A stretch of DNA of 64,000 bases from the NCBI GenBank assembly GCA_913009205.1, contig CAJVYC010000001.1:310001-374000 (forward strand). Reading direction: 5' to 3'. This stretch comes from an uncultured Fluviicola sp. (GTDB taxonomy: Bacteria; Bacteroidota; Bacteroidia; Flavobacteriales_D; Crocinitomicaceae). Positions 1 through 8,583 of this stretch are shown here, in pieces (position 1 is the first letter of the stretch; each line of letters opens with the position of its first letter). Under the pieces are notes generated by a model. It ran no database searches. It was not told the DNA's origin and saw nothing but the letters and a program-made list of their open reading frames with translations. Made by a program: the position numbers and the translations under genes.

Positions 1-464
1 ACTTCTCCAAGTCGTTCTCGAATTGAATAAGAATCAAGTAAAGCTTGGGTCGGATGTTCATGTGTTCCGTCTCCAGCGTTTACTACTTTGGCGTCTACTC
101 TTTCGGAAAGAAACTTCGCTGCGCCTGGATTGGGATGCCTCATGACCACCATATCCACCTTCATTGAAAGAATATTGTTTACGGTGTCTATTAAAGTCTC
201 GCCTTTCTTAACAGAGCTACTTGCTGCTGAGAAGTTCACGATATCTGCTGAAAGTCTTTTTTCGGCCAGTTCAAATGAAAGTCGGGTCCGTGTTGAATTT
301 TCAAAAAATAGATTGGCAATAGTGATGTCTCTAAGTGAAGGAACTTTTTTAATTGGGCGATTGATGACTTCTTTAAAAGCATCTGCCGTTTTAAAAATGA
401 TATCAATATCATTTTTAGTGAGATCCTTTATTCCAGTTAAATGTTCAACGCTTAAACTATCCAT
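1..464 (-). CDS. pyrB: Aspartate carbamoyltransferase catalytic chain, partial (3' end outside window)
   Basis: Condenses carbamoyl phosphate with L-aspartate, the first committed step of pyrimidine synthesis, in the cytoplasm. About 154 N-terminal residues are visible. They carry the carbamoyl-phosphate loop FENSTRTR (about residues 54-61), the mobile-loop segment SSVKKGE, MRHPNPG, and the HPTQALLD helix, all diagnostic of the ATCase/OTCase fold; the order of motifs fits ATCase rather than OTCase. The ATG at 464 overlaps the last 8 bases of pyrR, so the two are translationally coupled in one operon. The C-terminal aspartate domain lies beyond the window. Identification is firm because pyrR-pyrB is a classical pair. 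Confidence 0.93.
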   Translation of the reverse strand, partial: MDSLSVEHLTGIKDLTKNDIDIIFKTADAFKEVINRPIKKVPSLRDITIANLFFENSTRTRLSFELAEKRLSADIVNFSAASSSVKKGETLIDTVNNILSMKVDMVVMRHPNPGAAKFLSERVDAKVVNAGDGTHEHPTQALLDSYSIRERLGE

Positions 465-1005
465 TGGCTTCCGGTGTAAAAAGTACGACTTTATCTTCTC
501 CTTCTATTTCATTCCATTCAACTGAGACTCTTTCAGAAATCAGCGTGTCTACTGTCTTTCCTACGTAATCCGCCTGAATTGGTAAATCTCTTTTAAATCT
601 TCTATCGATCATTGTCAGCAGTTCAACCTTAGATGGTCGACCAAAGGCAAGTAATGCATCCAGTCCTGATCTGATTGTTCTACCTGTATAAAGTACATCG
701 TCGATAAGAACTACATTTTTGTTTTCAATAACGAAATCAATATTAGTTGCACTTGGAATTAGTGGAACTTCTCTTCGTCTGAAATCATCTCGATAAAACG
801 TAATATCTAAATTTCCGCAAACAATTTCCTTTCCAAGAATTTCTTCCAATTTTGATTTCAGACGTCTAACAACGTTGACTCCTCTAGGTTGTAGGCCTAT
901 GAGAACTGAATTTGAAAAATCGTTGTGGGTTTCTATTAATTGATAACAAAGGCGGTTAAGTGTTAGTTCAAAATGCTTAGAATTAAGAATCACTTGCCTT
1001 TCCAT
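457..1005 (-). CDS. pyrR: PyrR-type uracil phosphoribosyltransferase / pyrimidine operon regulator
   Basis: Type I phosphoribosyltransferase fold of 182 residues. The PRPP-binding loop reads VVLIDDVLYTGRTIRSG around residues 100-116, and the N-terminal part has the IGLQPRG segment typical of PyrR. Family members convert uracil plus PRPP to UMP and may regulate pyr mRNA by binding it. The frame is open upstream to 1089, but ATG 1005 is chosen because a TAnnTTTG promoter box lies just before it and because the protein then starts like known PyrR (MERQVIL). The leader is only a few bases, so a classical PyrR-dependent attenuator upstream is not present; any regulation would have to act elsewhere. 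Confidence 0.92.
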   Translation of the reverse strand: MERQVILNSKHFELTLNRLCYQLIETHNDFSNSVLIGLQPRGVNVVRRLKSKLEEILGKEIVCGNLDITFYRDDFRRREVPLIPSATNIDFVIENKNVVLIDDVLYTGRTIRSGLDALLAFGRPSKVELLTMIDRRFKRDLPIQADYVGKTVDTLISERVSVEWNEIEGEDKVVLFTPEANG

Positions 1006-1010
1006 TGTAA

Positions 1011-1040
1011 CAAAGATAAAGAGTATTTTATTACGCCCAA
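1011..1040 (-). promoter_or_regulatory. Bacteroidota-type promoter of pyrR-pyrB
   Basis: On the minus strand TTG (1038-1040), 19 bases, then TATCTTTG (1011-1018), matching the Bacteroidota -33 TTG / -7 TAnnTTTG consensus. The pyrR ATG begins five bases after the box, so the mRNA must be almost leaderless. Confidence 0.7.
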
Positions 1041-1056
1041 CGCGAAACGATTGAAA

Positions 1057-1210
1057 TATATTTGAAACATTAAATTTCTGATTTAGCACTGTTAAATCAA
1101 CAATTCATACCATTCAGATTTTATTCAAAAAAGGGAGGCTAAAAGCCCCTATATTACTCTATTAGGTAGCATAAAGGGAAGTTAAATCGAATTAGACTTC
1201 CGTTTTTTTT
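1057..1210 (+). other. Possible small transcript bounded by a -7 box and a terminator-like hairpin
   Basis: A plus-strand TATATTTG box lies at 1057-1064, without a clear TTG upstream. At 1177-1201 there is a hairpin GGAAGT/ACTTCC followed by eight T residues (1203-1210). No plus-strand gene lies upstream, so the hairpin terminates nothing known. A transcript of about 140 nt would fit, but no known RNA family was recognised. Confidence 0.25.
1127..1150 (-). terminator. Minus-strand terminator-like hairpin
   Basis: On the minus strand GGGGCT, a three-base loop, and AGCC plus CCC with one bulged T, followed by six T residues. It may end transcripts coming from the SUI1 operon, although it lies about 400 bases downstream of that stop codon. 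Confidence 0.4.
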
Positions 1211-1554
1211 GTTTTAAATGCCTGAATTCAGATCTTCATTATTTATAGTAGTATTGGTTGACTGCGGTTTTTTTGATTTGAGCTCAGGTATTTTTTTTGC
1301 CTAAAAAACAGATTTTTCGATTGAATTAAACAATCTAAAATTGAAAAAGAAGAAGATTACTTCCGTTGATCTCGCTCGGCAATAAAGACGTGCAGATTTA
1401 ATTGAAGTACTTGGTTTATTTTTTAACCACAAAGGCGCAAAGGAGACTATTGACTTACTTGATACATGCGCAAAGAATCTAAAAATCGTTTTCAAATCAT
1501 AACCATCCAAAAGGCTTCAGCCGTTCTAATAATTGAAAAATAAAATGATCGAAA
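1211..1554. other. Intergenic stretch without a supported gene
   Basis: AT-rich sequence between pyrR and the SUI1-like gene. A plus-strand frame (1305-1500) reads through most of it but is broken by an in-frame TAA and has no start codon. No RNA motif or repeat could be identified. Confidence 0.5.
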
Positions 1555-1893
1555 TTAGTTCCCTCCTTTCTTCTTAACTTTATAACCTTCTGCAATTAAA
1601 AGATCAAAAATCTTATCCTTGTGTTTTCCTTGAATGAGAATATCTCCATCTTTAACCGCCCCACCAACACCGCACTTACCCTTCAACATCTTAGTCAAGT
1701 CTTTCAAATCATCTGGATCACCGATGAATCCTTCTACCAAAGTCACTTCTTTTCCGCCGCGTTGCTTTCGATCGATTGACACGTATAGGTTTTGGTCCTT
1801 GGCATCGAGTGTTTCTTCATTCTCTTCTTCGTCGTTATCGTAATTAAAGTCAGGATTTGTAGAATATATAGTGTATTTTTTCTTCTTTGCCAT
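1555..1893 (-). CDS. SUI1/eIF1-like translation factor (YciH family)
   Basis: A 112-residue cytoplasmic protein. Its C-terminal two thirds match the SUI1/eIF1 fold: VTLVEGF, then LKDLTKMLKGKCGVGGAVK, then DILIQGKHKDKIFDLL, ending in GYKVKKKG. The KxxCGxGGxVKxGxI signature is the conserved tRNA/ribosome-contact stretch of this family. The N-terminus is lysine-rich and then acidic (residues 18-32), which is usual for the Bacteroidota form. In E. coli, YciH affects start-site fidelity in vitro; the role here is inferred. It lies eight bases after the CotH-type gene and probably shares its mRNA. Confidence 0.88.
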   Translation of the reverse strand: MAKKKKYTIYSTNPDFNYDNDEEENEETLDAKDQNLYVSIDRKQRGGKEVTLVEGFIGDPDDLKDLTKMLKGKCGVGGAVKDGDILIQGKHKDKIFDLLIAEGYKVKKKGGN

Positions 1894-1901
1894 AATTTAA
1901 T

Positions 1902-3131
1902 TTATTGATTTAATGCGATCATGTATTGTTCCAGAAATTTGAATCGCTTTTCGAAGTACCGTTTCATGAGTCTTATTTCTGCATCATAATCCTTCTTATC
2001 CTCGTACCATTTACTTTCTACTGGCCATTCTTCAAAATTCTCTATTTGGTGGTCGTCAAGAAGTCTGGTATTCTCATCGATCATACGTTCTATGTTGTCA
2101 AGAGTAAAAGTCCAAGCAGCTTCAAGAGCATACCATTTCTGACTTAGTTTTTTTCCGTACCCCAATGTTTCACTTTCCAATAGGCGTTTGAGTAAAATAA
2201 TTTTATGACAATCAACTTCACCATTGGGGTTCATCATATTAATAGTTCCATCTCCATCTCGCCCATACGAATGATCGTAATCCCAAATAGCGAATCGCAT
2301 TGGTGATTCTGCGTTTATCTTATATAAATAGAAGTTTTTAAACAAACCATCATCATTGTTGGAAAGTAAAAGAATCAAATGCCAATCAATTACACTTTCA
2401 ATATCAACCCAATCGCTTATAAACTCTTCGAATTCTTCATCTGAAGTGTGAAACAAAAAGGTGTTGAATTCATCCAAAAATTGGGTTCTAGGTGAAACCC
2501 CTATTTTCGGGAATTTCTGCTGGTAATAATTGTTCGAATCTTGAGGGTTTTCCAGACGCTCTTCATAAAAGATTGGAGGATCTTTGAATAGCATTGCATT
2601 TGGGTCTTTTTTATCCAAACCAATCATGGACCCATTTATTTCCTGCATCGCAATGTAAAGCCCTTGGTAATTTCCATTGAGCATAACTCTGATGTATTGA
2701 CATTCGGCTGCAACATTGTTCGAATCCATTTGTCGGAACAAGTCATAACTCAACTTGTGCCGCTGAAACGTCTTATCAATATAACTGGCATTCAGAATCC
2801 AATCGTCATCTGCGGGAGAATTTCCAATCTTAAGGTACTTATCAAATTCAATACTATACGAATGCTTGTCGTACCTACTCGACATTCCACCTCGGCATTT
2901 TATTCTAGCGCCAATTTCAATCGTATCTCCTTTGTCTATATAAAAAGCAATACAACTGTCCTTTTTATCCCAAGGGATATTTCCTCCGGTTGTTTGAATA
3001 TTTATTGTAGGAATGGATTTAAATTCACCATGGTCTCCATCTCGAGTTGGCTTACCATCCGAACATGAGGATACGGTTAAAACGATGCAACTACAAAAAA
3101 GAATAAACTGGGAAAAGCGCATCATGGTCAT
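1902..3131 (-). CDS. CotH-type kinase-fold lipoprotein
   Basis: A 409-residue secreted lipoprotein with a short signal peptide and lipobox VSSC near residue 23. The body matches the CotH family, an atypical protein-kinase fold first known from Bacillus spore-coat protein CotH: RCRGG then a KHSYSIEF strand, the GLYIAMQEI strand, and the metal-binding segment FAIWDYDHSYG near residue 280. Family members phosphorylate secreted proteins in some systems, but most bacterial CotH lipoproteins are uncharacterised. Start could be ATG 3131, 3125 or 3122. It sits between the cysteine-rich gene (28 bases upstream) and the SUI1-like gene. It is more canonical than the two large CotH proteins at 17306-23178. 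Confidence 0.82.
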   Translation of the reverse strand: MTMMRFSQFILFCSCIVLTVSSCSDGKPTRDGDHGEFKSIPTINIQTTGGNIPWDKKDSCIAFYIDKGDTIEIGARIKCRGGMSSRYDKHSYSIEFDKYLKIGNSPADDDWILNASYIDKTFQRHKLSYDLFRQMDSNNVAAECQYIRVMLNGNYQGLYIAMQEINGSMIGLDKKDPNAMLFKDPPIFYEERLENPQDSNNYYQQKFPKIGVSPRTQFLDEFNTFLFHTSDEEFEEFISDWVDIESVIDWHLILLLSNNDDGLFKNFYLYKINAESPMRFAIWDYDHSYGRDGDGTINMMNPNGEVDCHKIILLKRLLESETLGYGKKLSQKWYALEAAWTFTLDNIERMIDENTRLLDDHQIENFEEWPVESKWYEDKKDYDAEIRLMKRYFEKRFKFLEQYMIALNQ

Positions 3132-3159
3132 TTAACGTCACGACCAAATTAGCAATTAA

Positions 3160-3312
3160 TCAAATCTTTGGGCACTTCTTACAGTGAATAGATTTTTTCT
3201 TGTACTTTTTACAACACTTCGTTTTCTTACCACACACATCTGCTGAACATGGTATGTTTAAACCAAGGTCAATTGGTAGAAAATTATTAGTATTTACGAC
3301 TTGTTGTTTCAT
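3160..3312 (-). CDS. Small cysteine-rich basic protein, function unknown
   Basis: A 50-residue protein. The first 20 residues are neutral and mildly hydrophobic without a real signal peptide. The C-terminal half is strongly basic and holds six cysteines at 22, 27, 33, 34, 44 and 47, with KCCKKYKKK and the ending HCKKCP. The paired CC and CxxC spacing suggests metal binding or disulfides, but no family was recognised with certainty. A TATCTTTG promoter box (3332-3339) and a perfect 17-base palindrome between box and ATG support it as a real, regulated gene. The CotH-type gene follows 28 bases downstream on the same strand. Confidence 0.65.
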   Translation of the reverse strand: MKQQVVNTNNFLPIDLGLNIPCSADVCGKKTKCCKKYKKKSIHCKKCPKI

Positions 3313-3314
3313 TA

Positions 3315-3331
3315 TTTAGAATAATTCTAAA
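3315..3331. promoter_or_regulatory. Perfect 17-base palindrome, probable operator
   Basis: TTTAGAAT-A-ATTCTAAA, 8-1-8 symmetry with no mismatch. It lies exactly between the -7 box and the ATG of the cysteine-rich gene, where a bound repressor would block transcription. The 7-1-7 core TTAGAATnATTCTAA is of the form bound by Fur-family regulators (Fur, PerR, Zur); that assignment is inference. Confidence 0.6.
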
Positions 3332-3339
3332 CAAAGATA
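3332..3339 (-). promoter_or_regulatory. -7 box of the cysteine-rich gene
   Basis: TATCTTTG on the minus strand, adjoining the palindrome at 3315-3331. No TTG was found at the expected -33 position, as might suit a regulated promoter. Confidence 0.55.
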
Positions 3340-3416
3340 ACAAAAATATATTCTTGGTAAAATGATATTTGTCATAATTTGAAATTGAACCTCTTAATTC
3401 AATGATTTAAAAATGA

Positions 3417-3992
3417 CTAGCGCGGTAATGTTAACTCTAAGCTAAAAAGAAGTGCATCAGGACCAACATCATCAAAAGAATATCTAAACTTCCCTGATTT
3501 TATTCGCGTCGTAATAAATCCAAGACCAGCTCCTCCTTTTTGACTTAAGAATTCATTGGATAAAACAGAAAGGTATTGTTCTTTCAATTCTTCTTCTGTA
3601 TATGAATTGATTTCGACCAGGTGCACCTCCATTTTTTCACGCTCACCTGCTTCAATAATATTTGACATCACCACTTTGTAATCGTCCGTATCACTTCCAA
3701 TAAGAAGAAACCCAAGTTGATTGCCAGAATCGTCTTGTCCTCCGTGAATTCTAATATTCTGAAGTCCTTCAAGAAGGATAGAAAACATCCTTTTAATGAC
3801 AATCTTTTTATCTCCAATAGAAATAAGAAGTTCTTCAACACTATTCGAAAGTGAACCAACGAGATCTTGTGAGAAAGTACCGTAATGAGAAACAAGAATT
3901 TTCCTCGCCTCAGTCTTTACCAAATCGTCGTGCTTGCTCTGAAACACATCTCGTATTACAGTCGCAATCTTGTTATTTTCTATTTCTTTCAT
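3417..3992 (-). CDS. SiaB-family (DUF6272) protein kinase-like protein
   Basis: A 191-residue cytoplasmic protein with a GHKL/HATPase-like layout: EGLQNIRIHGG (residues 75-85) resembles the N box, and KGGAGLGFITTRI (about 151-163) resembles the glycine box. This pattern and length match the SiaB family. In Pseudomonas aeruginosa SiaB phosphorylates SiaC, opposing the phosphatase SiaA and tuning the diguanylate cyclase SiaD. No SiaC (DUF1987), SiaA or GGDEF gene is nearby. It lies 45 bases downstream of the giant T9SS protein gene on the same strand, so cotranscription is possible. Confidence 0.78.
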   Translation of the reverse strand: MKEIENNKIATVIRDVFQSKHDDLVKTEARKILVSHYGTFSQDLVGSLSNSVEELLISIGDKKIVIKRMFSILLEGLQNIRIHGGQDDSGNQLGFLLIGSDTDDYKVVMSNIIEAGEREKMEVHLVEINSYTEEELKEQYLSVLSNEFLSQKGGAGLGFITTRIKSGKFRYSFDDVGPDALLFSLELTLPR

Positions 3993-4037
3993 TCTTATTG
4001 GGCTTATTTCGGATTAATGAAATAAACGTTTTCTTAA

Positions 4038-7000
4038 TTAGTTCCTTACAATTGTGACCGTACCTTTAAACGAATCATCACTTCCATCGTTACCAGTAAT
4101 GATGAAATAATAAGATGCAACTGGTAATTCTTGACCTTTAAATGTTCCGTCCCATTCATTCAATGAGTAAGGACTTGCAGCACTTGAAGTATATTTAAAA
4201 ACAACACTTCCCCATCTATTATACACTATTACTGAATTATCAGGATAATTATTATCTAAATCTTGAATTTCCCATGTTCCATTTACCCCATCCGAACCAG
4301 GCGTAAAGGCTGTAGGAATAACAATCGATAAAGGAACCGAACAATCATCTACAATCACATTCTCAATTGAACTTGCTGGACATGCACCCGCTGTGTTGTA
4401 AACAACAGCATAAGATGAATTATAATCTCCTCCAGAAATACTTCCAGTACCTGCATCAATAAGAGCAACATCCACTGTAGCAATCGGGAAAGCAAATGAA
4501 CCTCCTACCGTTCCTAATACAGTTGCTGTAGCTCCATCACATGTTGGTGTTAAAATAAACGATGCATCATCCAAATCCAAACCCACAACTGATTGCGAAG
4601 TGGTTAGAGGACACAGTCCATTTGTTGTGAACTCAACATCGTAATTAGTTCCATTTGTTCCACCAGAAATCGTTCCAGTTAGTGGATCAATCATTGCATC
4701 ATCCGTTGGTGCATTCAAGAAACTAAATACGCCTCCTGCAAGTCCAGTTAAGTTAACCGTCCCTCCATCACATGTCGATGTCATTGTAAATACTCCATTA
4801 TCAGTAGGAACAACATTTACAATTTGTGTACTTGAGTTTTGACAAGATCCAGATGGAGTTGTGTACTCAATCGTAATTTGATCTCCTGCAGCATATCCAG
4901 ATAAAATACCTGTCGTGCCATCAATTGTAGCTGAACCTGATTGAATTGCAATAGCGAACGTTCCACCGGGAATCGCAACAGCACTAATTGCGTTTACAGA
5001 CGATTCACAAAAATCAACCGAAGTAAATGATGCGTCATCTTGCGCTGTTACGTTTATTACTTGCGTACTTGTATTTTGACATCCTCCCGCTGGTGTCGTA
5101 TATTCAATTGTAATTTGATCTCCTGCAACGTAATTTGCAAGAACGCCCGTTGAACCGCTGATAGTAACTAAACCAGAACCTGTTTGACCCGCGATTACAT
5201 AAGTCCCACCTGGAATAGCGACTGCAGAAATCACATTAACCGAAGCTTCACAGAAATCAGAAGTTGTGAAACTTGCATCATCCAGAGGAGAAACATTGAC
5301 AATTTGTGTAAATGTATTCGTACATCCACCTGATGGCGTTGTGTACTCTATAGTTAATTGATCTCCAACAACGTAATCTGCAAGAACTCCTGTAGAACTG
5401 TTGATTGTTGCCAAACCAGACCCCGTTTGTCCGGTTATCGTATAAGTTCCACCCGGGCTTGCAACTGCTGAAATTGTGTTTGTTGCAGATGCGCAGAAAT
5501 CAGTTGAAACAAATGTCGCGTCATCCAATGGCAATACATTCACAATTTGTGTACTTGAATTTTGACACCCACCTGCTGGCGTTGTATACTCTATAGTCAC
5601 TTGATCTCCTACAACAAAATTTGCAAGCACACCAGTTGAACCATCAGCCGTTGCCAATCCAGACCCTGTTTGACCTGTTATTGTATAAGTTCCACCTGGG
5701 GTTCCTACTGCCGAAATCGTATTAACTGTTGAAGCACAGAAATCAATTGTCGTAAATGAAGCGTCGTCCAAAGCAGTTACGTTTACCACTTGTGAACTTG
5801 TGTTTGGGCATGCTCCGTTAGTTGTATACTCAATCGTTATCTGATCTCCCGCGATGTAATTTGAAAGGACACCTGTTGAACCATCAATTGTTACAAGGCC
5901 TGATCCTGTTTGTCCCGATATTGTAAAAGTTCCACCTGGGGTTGCAACTCCTAAAATTGTATTTACGGATGATTCACAGAAATCGGAAATAACAACCGTA
6001 GCGTCATCTGCTGGTAAAACATTCACTACTAATGAACTTGAATTTTGGCATCCACCTGCTGGTGTAGTATATTCAATTGTTACTTGATCTCCGGCAACAT
6101 AATTTGCAAAAACTCCTGTTCCTCCAATTATTGTCACTAGCCCAGAACCTGTTTGTCCAATAATAGAATATGTTCCGCCAGGAGTGGCAACACCACTAAT
6201 TGTATTCACTGTTGAAGCACAGAAATCTGAAGTTACAAATGTTGCATCATCCAATAGGTTAATGGTAACGAAAACAGAATCGAGAGCCTCACAACCTCCA
6301 CCTAAAGACAGATTGATGTAATGCCATCCAGCTCCTACTGCTGTTTCATCAACAATTGGAGTTGTCATTCCGTTGTCTTGCCAATACGTCAATATACCAG
6401 CATCACTTCCAGCAGTAATTGCTGGAACCGAAATATCTGCGGTAGGAGGAAAACAAAGAGCTGCTGGATCAGTTGTTACTAACGTTGCTCCGGGTGTCAC
6501 TGTTACTACAACTGGAATTCTCCATTTACCTGGACAAATTCCAACCCAATAAGTCGTTGTCGCTGAGGGAGTAACTGTAATTGTTAAACCAGTTCCTTGA
6601 ATATTTGTTGTTGGGTCACAAAATTGCTGTGTATACCATGTAATATCTGCATTACTTAATCCTGCTGAGAAAGTCCCTAAAGTTGAAACTGTCAAGTTAA
6701 CCGATTGGCCGACACAGATTGTAGTATCTGTTCCGGCAATATCGAAATAAGGTGCTGCTAAACTTTGCTCGCCAGGATAACCATCTGTGGCACCATTTAC
6801 GGTATGATTACTAACCATACCAGCAATGGTTGTATAAACTCCACCCTCAAAATTTTGTGTTATAATTGTTCCTGCCGATCCAGCCGCAACATCTTGTGTT
6901 GGTGCACCAGAATTGAAAGCAATATTTCCACCACCCCCAGAACCACCTGGTCCACTTGCTTCATCCGCTGTATTGATTCCGAAACCCGGGTTTTGATACA

Positions 7001-8525
7001 ATCTCATGTCTTGATTTCCACCATTACCACCGCGCGCTTGAATCGTTATTGTTGCTGGAATTGCAACTGCGTTTTCAATCAAAACTGAACCACCTGCACC
7101 ACCGCCACCTGCACCATCGTTCCCTTTTCTACGGTCTGCAGCAGCTATACCAGGATTTTGATTCGTTGGGTTTGTTTTTTCACCATCTTCACCATCAGCG
7201 CTTATGGTTCCATCACCAACAAAAGTTCCGTACGTAGTGATATGGATGATACCTCCACCATCTCCTCCTTTTCCACCTTGGAAAGAATCTTGATCTCCAG
7301 CACCACCTCCACCTCCGAGGAAAATACGTGTTGCATCGTAAACTAAAGGGTGACCACCACGACCACCATTTGGCTTTCTTCCGTCTCCTCCCCAAGCTGC
7401 TTGTCTCGGACCAATGGTGTTTTCATTATTATCGTTTATCGCTAAAGAATACCCGCCTCGACCTCCACCTGGAGAAGGACGACCAACTAAATTGCTATAT
7501 GTTTGCGGATCCAAATTAAAATCAGGATAAGAAAAATCCAATGCCCAATTCACATTGTAAAGTGGATTGGGTATTCCAGTACCCGTATATCGAAGTGTTC
7601 CTGCGTATGCGTTGGAACCGCCTCCGCCTCCACAATTTTGAAATCCTCCACCACCTCCACCATTGGAAGCTCCAGAAATCCCATATCGTGATGCGACTGC
7701 ATCTAATTCAGTATAATGTCCATGAATCCCCTCGCCTTTCTCAGAACCTAGTGCAGGATCAGATGTCCCTAAAAATTTAACATCGTCGAGCACCATAATT
7801 GATCCTACTGTTCCAAAATTGTCCAATTCGCCTCCTCTAAATCCAGTAGCATCTGCGCTAATTAAACCACCTGCGTTAATATCTAAATGAGAGTTGACTT
7901 CTATATCTACGACTCCACCTATTGTTCCATTCCATAAATTTGGTATGATAGATCCTGAACCAGTTATGGTAAGTGTATCGTATCTGGGAATTCTAACAAT
8001 TTGAACATGTCCTCCTCCGTCATAAGTATTGGTCAAATCACAACCTAATTCGATCGTAGTTCCACCGGTAACACTTAAAACCTCAATTTCCTCAAACTTT
8101 CCAGAGTTTCCATAACCGTTTGTTGGATTGCCAAAAATGTTTAAGTGGATTAAGGCTCCCCATTCGTGAGCATGGTGTTTCCAAGAATTTGACCAACGGT
8201 AAGGTGCTGGAATTGTATATGTCCCCCATCCGTTATCATTTGGATAGGTATCACAATTGAGAACAGCTCCTTGCATTTGAATTACCATTATCAAATCTCC
8301 TGGTGCCAAAGGAGTTCCTCCAAAAGAACCTCCTATCATTGCATTATTTCCAACAGTAAGAGTTGAAGTTCCTGCCGCAGCGGTCGTAGTAAGATTTGTG
8401 TATGTATTTACAACCGTGTTTGGAGTGGAGATTATTTGATTGCCTTCCTTGCCTCTTTGCGCATTAGAATTGAACAAAATCAATACTCCAAGACACGAAA
8501 AAATTAATTGAAGAGTAGTTTTCAT
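4038..8525 (-). CDS. Giant T9SS type-B secreted repeat protein, putative adhesin
   Basis: A 1495-residue secreted protein. Order: signal peptide (1-22, ending NSNAQ); a beta-rich N-terminal part; a glycine-rich region with many GGGGG runs (about 285-560); two Ig-like segments (about 600-760); six close repeats of about 81 residues beginning DDAxF and containing PGGTY, GQTGSG and IEYTT; two diverged copies; and a C-terminal gliding-motility-type (CHU_C, T9SS type B) sorting domain starting at IPTAFTPGSDG, with VYNRWGSVVF and WDGTFKG. It is expected to be exported by T9SS and stay at the surface. Each repeat has one cysteine near its start and one near its end, suggesting disulfides. Adhesion is inferred from the architecture only. 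Confidence 0.88.
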   Translation of the reverse strand: MKTTLQLIFSCLGVLILFNSNAQRGKEGNQIISTPNTVVNTYTNLTTTAAAGTSTLTVGNNAMIGGSFGGTPLAPGDLIMVIQMQGAVLNCDTYPNDNGWGTYTIPAPYRWSNSWKHHAHEWGALIHLNIFGNPTNGYGNSGKFEEIEVLSVTGGTTIELGCDLTNTYDGGGHVQIVRIPRYDTLTITGSGSIIPNLWNGTIGGVVDIEVNSHLDINAGGLISADATGFRGGELDNFGTVGSIMVLDDVKFLGTSDPALGSEKGEGIHGHYTELDAVASRYGISGASNGGGGGGFQNCGGGGGSNAYAGTLRYTGTGIPNPLYNVNWALDFSYPDFNLDPQTYSNLVGRPSPGGGRGGYSLAINDNNENTIGPRQAAWGGDGRKPNGGRGGHPLVYDATRIFLGGGGGAGDQDSFQGGKGGDGGGIIHITTYGTFVGDGTISADGEDGEKTNPTNQNPGIAAADRRKGNDGAGGGGAGGSVLIENAVAIPATITIQARGGNGGNQDMRLYQNPGFGINTADEASGPGGSGGGGNIAFNSGAPTQDVAAGSAGTIITQNFEGGVYTTIAGMVSNHTVNGATDGYPGEQSLAAPYFDIAGTDTTICVGQSVNLTVSTLGTFSAGLSNADITWYTQQFCDPTTNIQGTGLTITVTPSATTTYWVGICPGKWRIPVVVTVTPGATLVTTDPAALCFPPTADISVPAITAGSDAGILTYWQDNGMTTPIVDETAVGAGWHYINLSLGGGCEALDSVFVTINLLDDATFVTSDFCASTVNTISGVATPGGTYSIIGQTGSGLVTIIGGTGVFANYVAGDQVTIEYTTPAGGCQNSSSLVVNVLPADDATVVISDFCESSVNTILGVATPGGTFTISGQTGSGLVTIDGSTGVLSNYIAGDQITIEYTTNGACPNTSSQVVNVTALDDASFTTIDFCASTVNTISAVGTPGGTYTITGQTGSGLATADGSTGVLANFVVGDQVTIEYTTPAGGCQNSSTQIVNVLPLDDATFVSTDFCASATNTISAVASPGGTYTITGQTGSGLATINSSTGVLADYVVGDQLTIEYTTPSGGCTNTFTQIVNVSPLDDASFTTSDFCEASVNVISAVAIPGGTYVIAGQTGSGLVTISGSTGVLANYVAGDQITIEYTTPAGGCQNTSTQVINVTAQDDASFTSVDFCESSVNAISAVAIPGGTFAIAIQSGSATIDGTTGILSGYAAGDQITIEYTTPSGSCQNSSTQIVNVVPTDNGVFTMTSTCDGGTVNLTGLAGGVFSFLNAPTDDAMIDPLTGTISGGTNGTNYDVEFTTNGLCPLTTSQSVVGLDLDDASFILTPTCDGATATVLGTVGGSFAFPIATVDVALIDAGTGSISGGDYNSSYAVVYNTAGACPASSIENVIVDDCSVPLSIVIPTAFTPGSDGVNGTWEIQDLDNNYPDNSVIVYNRWGSVVFKYTSSAASPYSLNEWDGTFKGQELPVASYYFIITGNDGSDDSFKGTVTIVRN
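4805..6255 (-). repeat. Six tandem coding repeats of about 243 bp
   Basis: In-frame repeats inside the giant T9SS gene. Each begins with DDA[ST]F or DDATV, then DFC[AE], PGGT, GQTGSG, AGDQ[IV]TIEYTT and ends VNV. Copies are highly alike in protein and clearly related in DNA, so copy number may vary by recombination. Two more diverged units follow at about 4340-4800. Confidence 0.85.
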
Positions 8526-8583
8526 GGTTTCGTTAATTGGTTCCCCGTTCTACCAGACGAAAATAATGAAAATTTGGTTGGTT

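Noticed and set aside
1305-1500. Plus-strand frame reading through most of the pyrR/SUI1 spacer
   Set aside because: It has an in-frame stop, is preceded directly by TAA, has no start codon and matches no known family; treated as non-coding.
6765-7691. Several plus-strand frames over the glycine-rich part of the giant T9SS gene
   Set aside because: They are antisense shadows of GGN-rich coding sequence with no promoter or plausible protein features.
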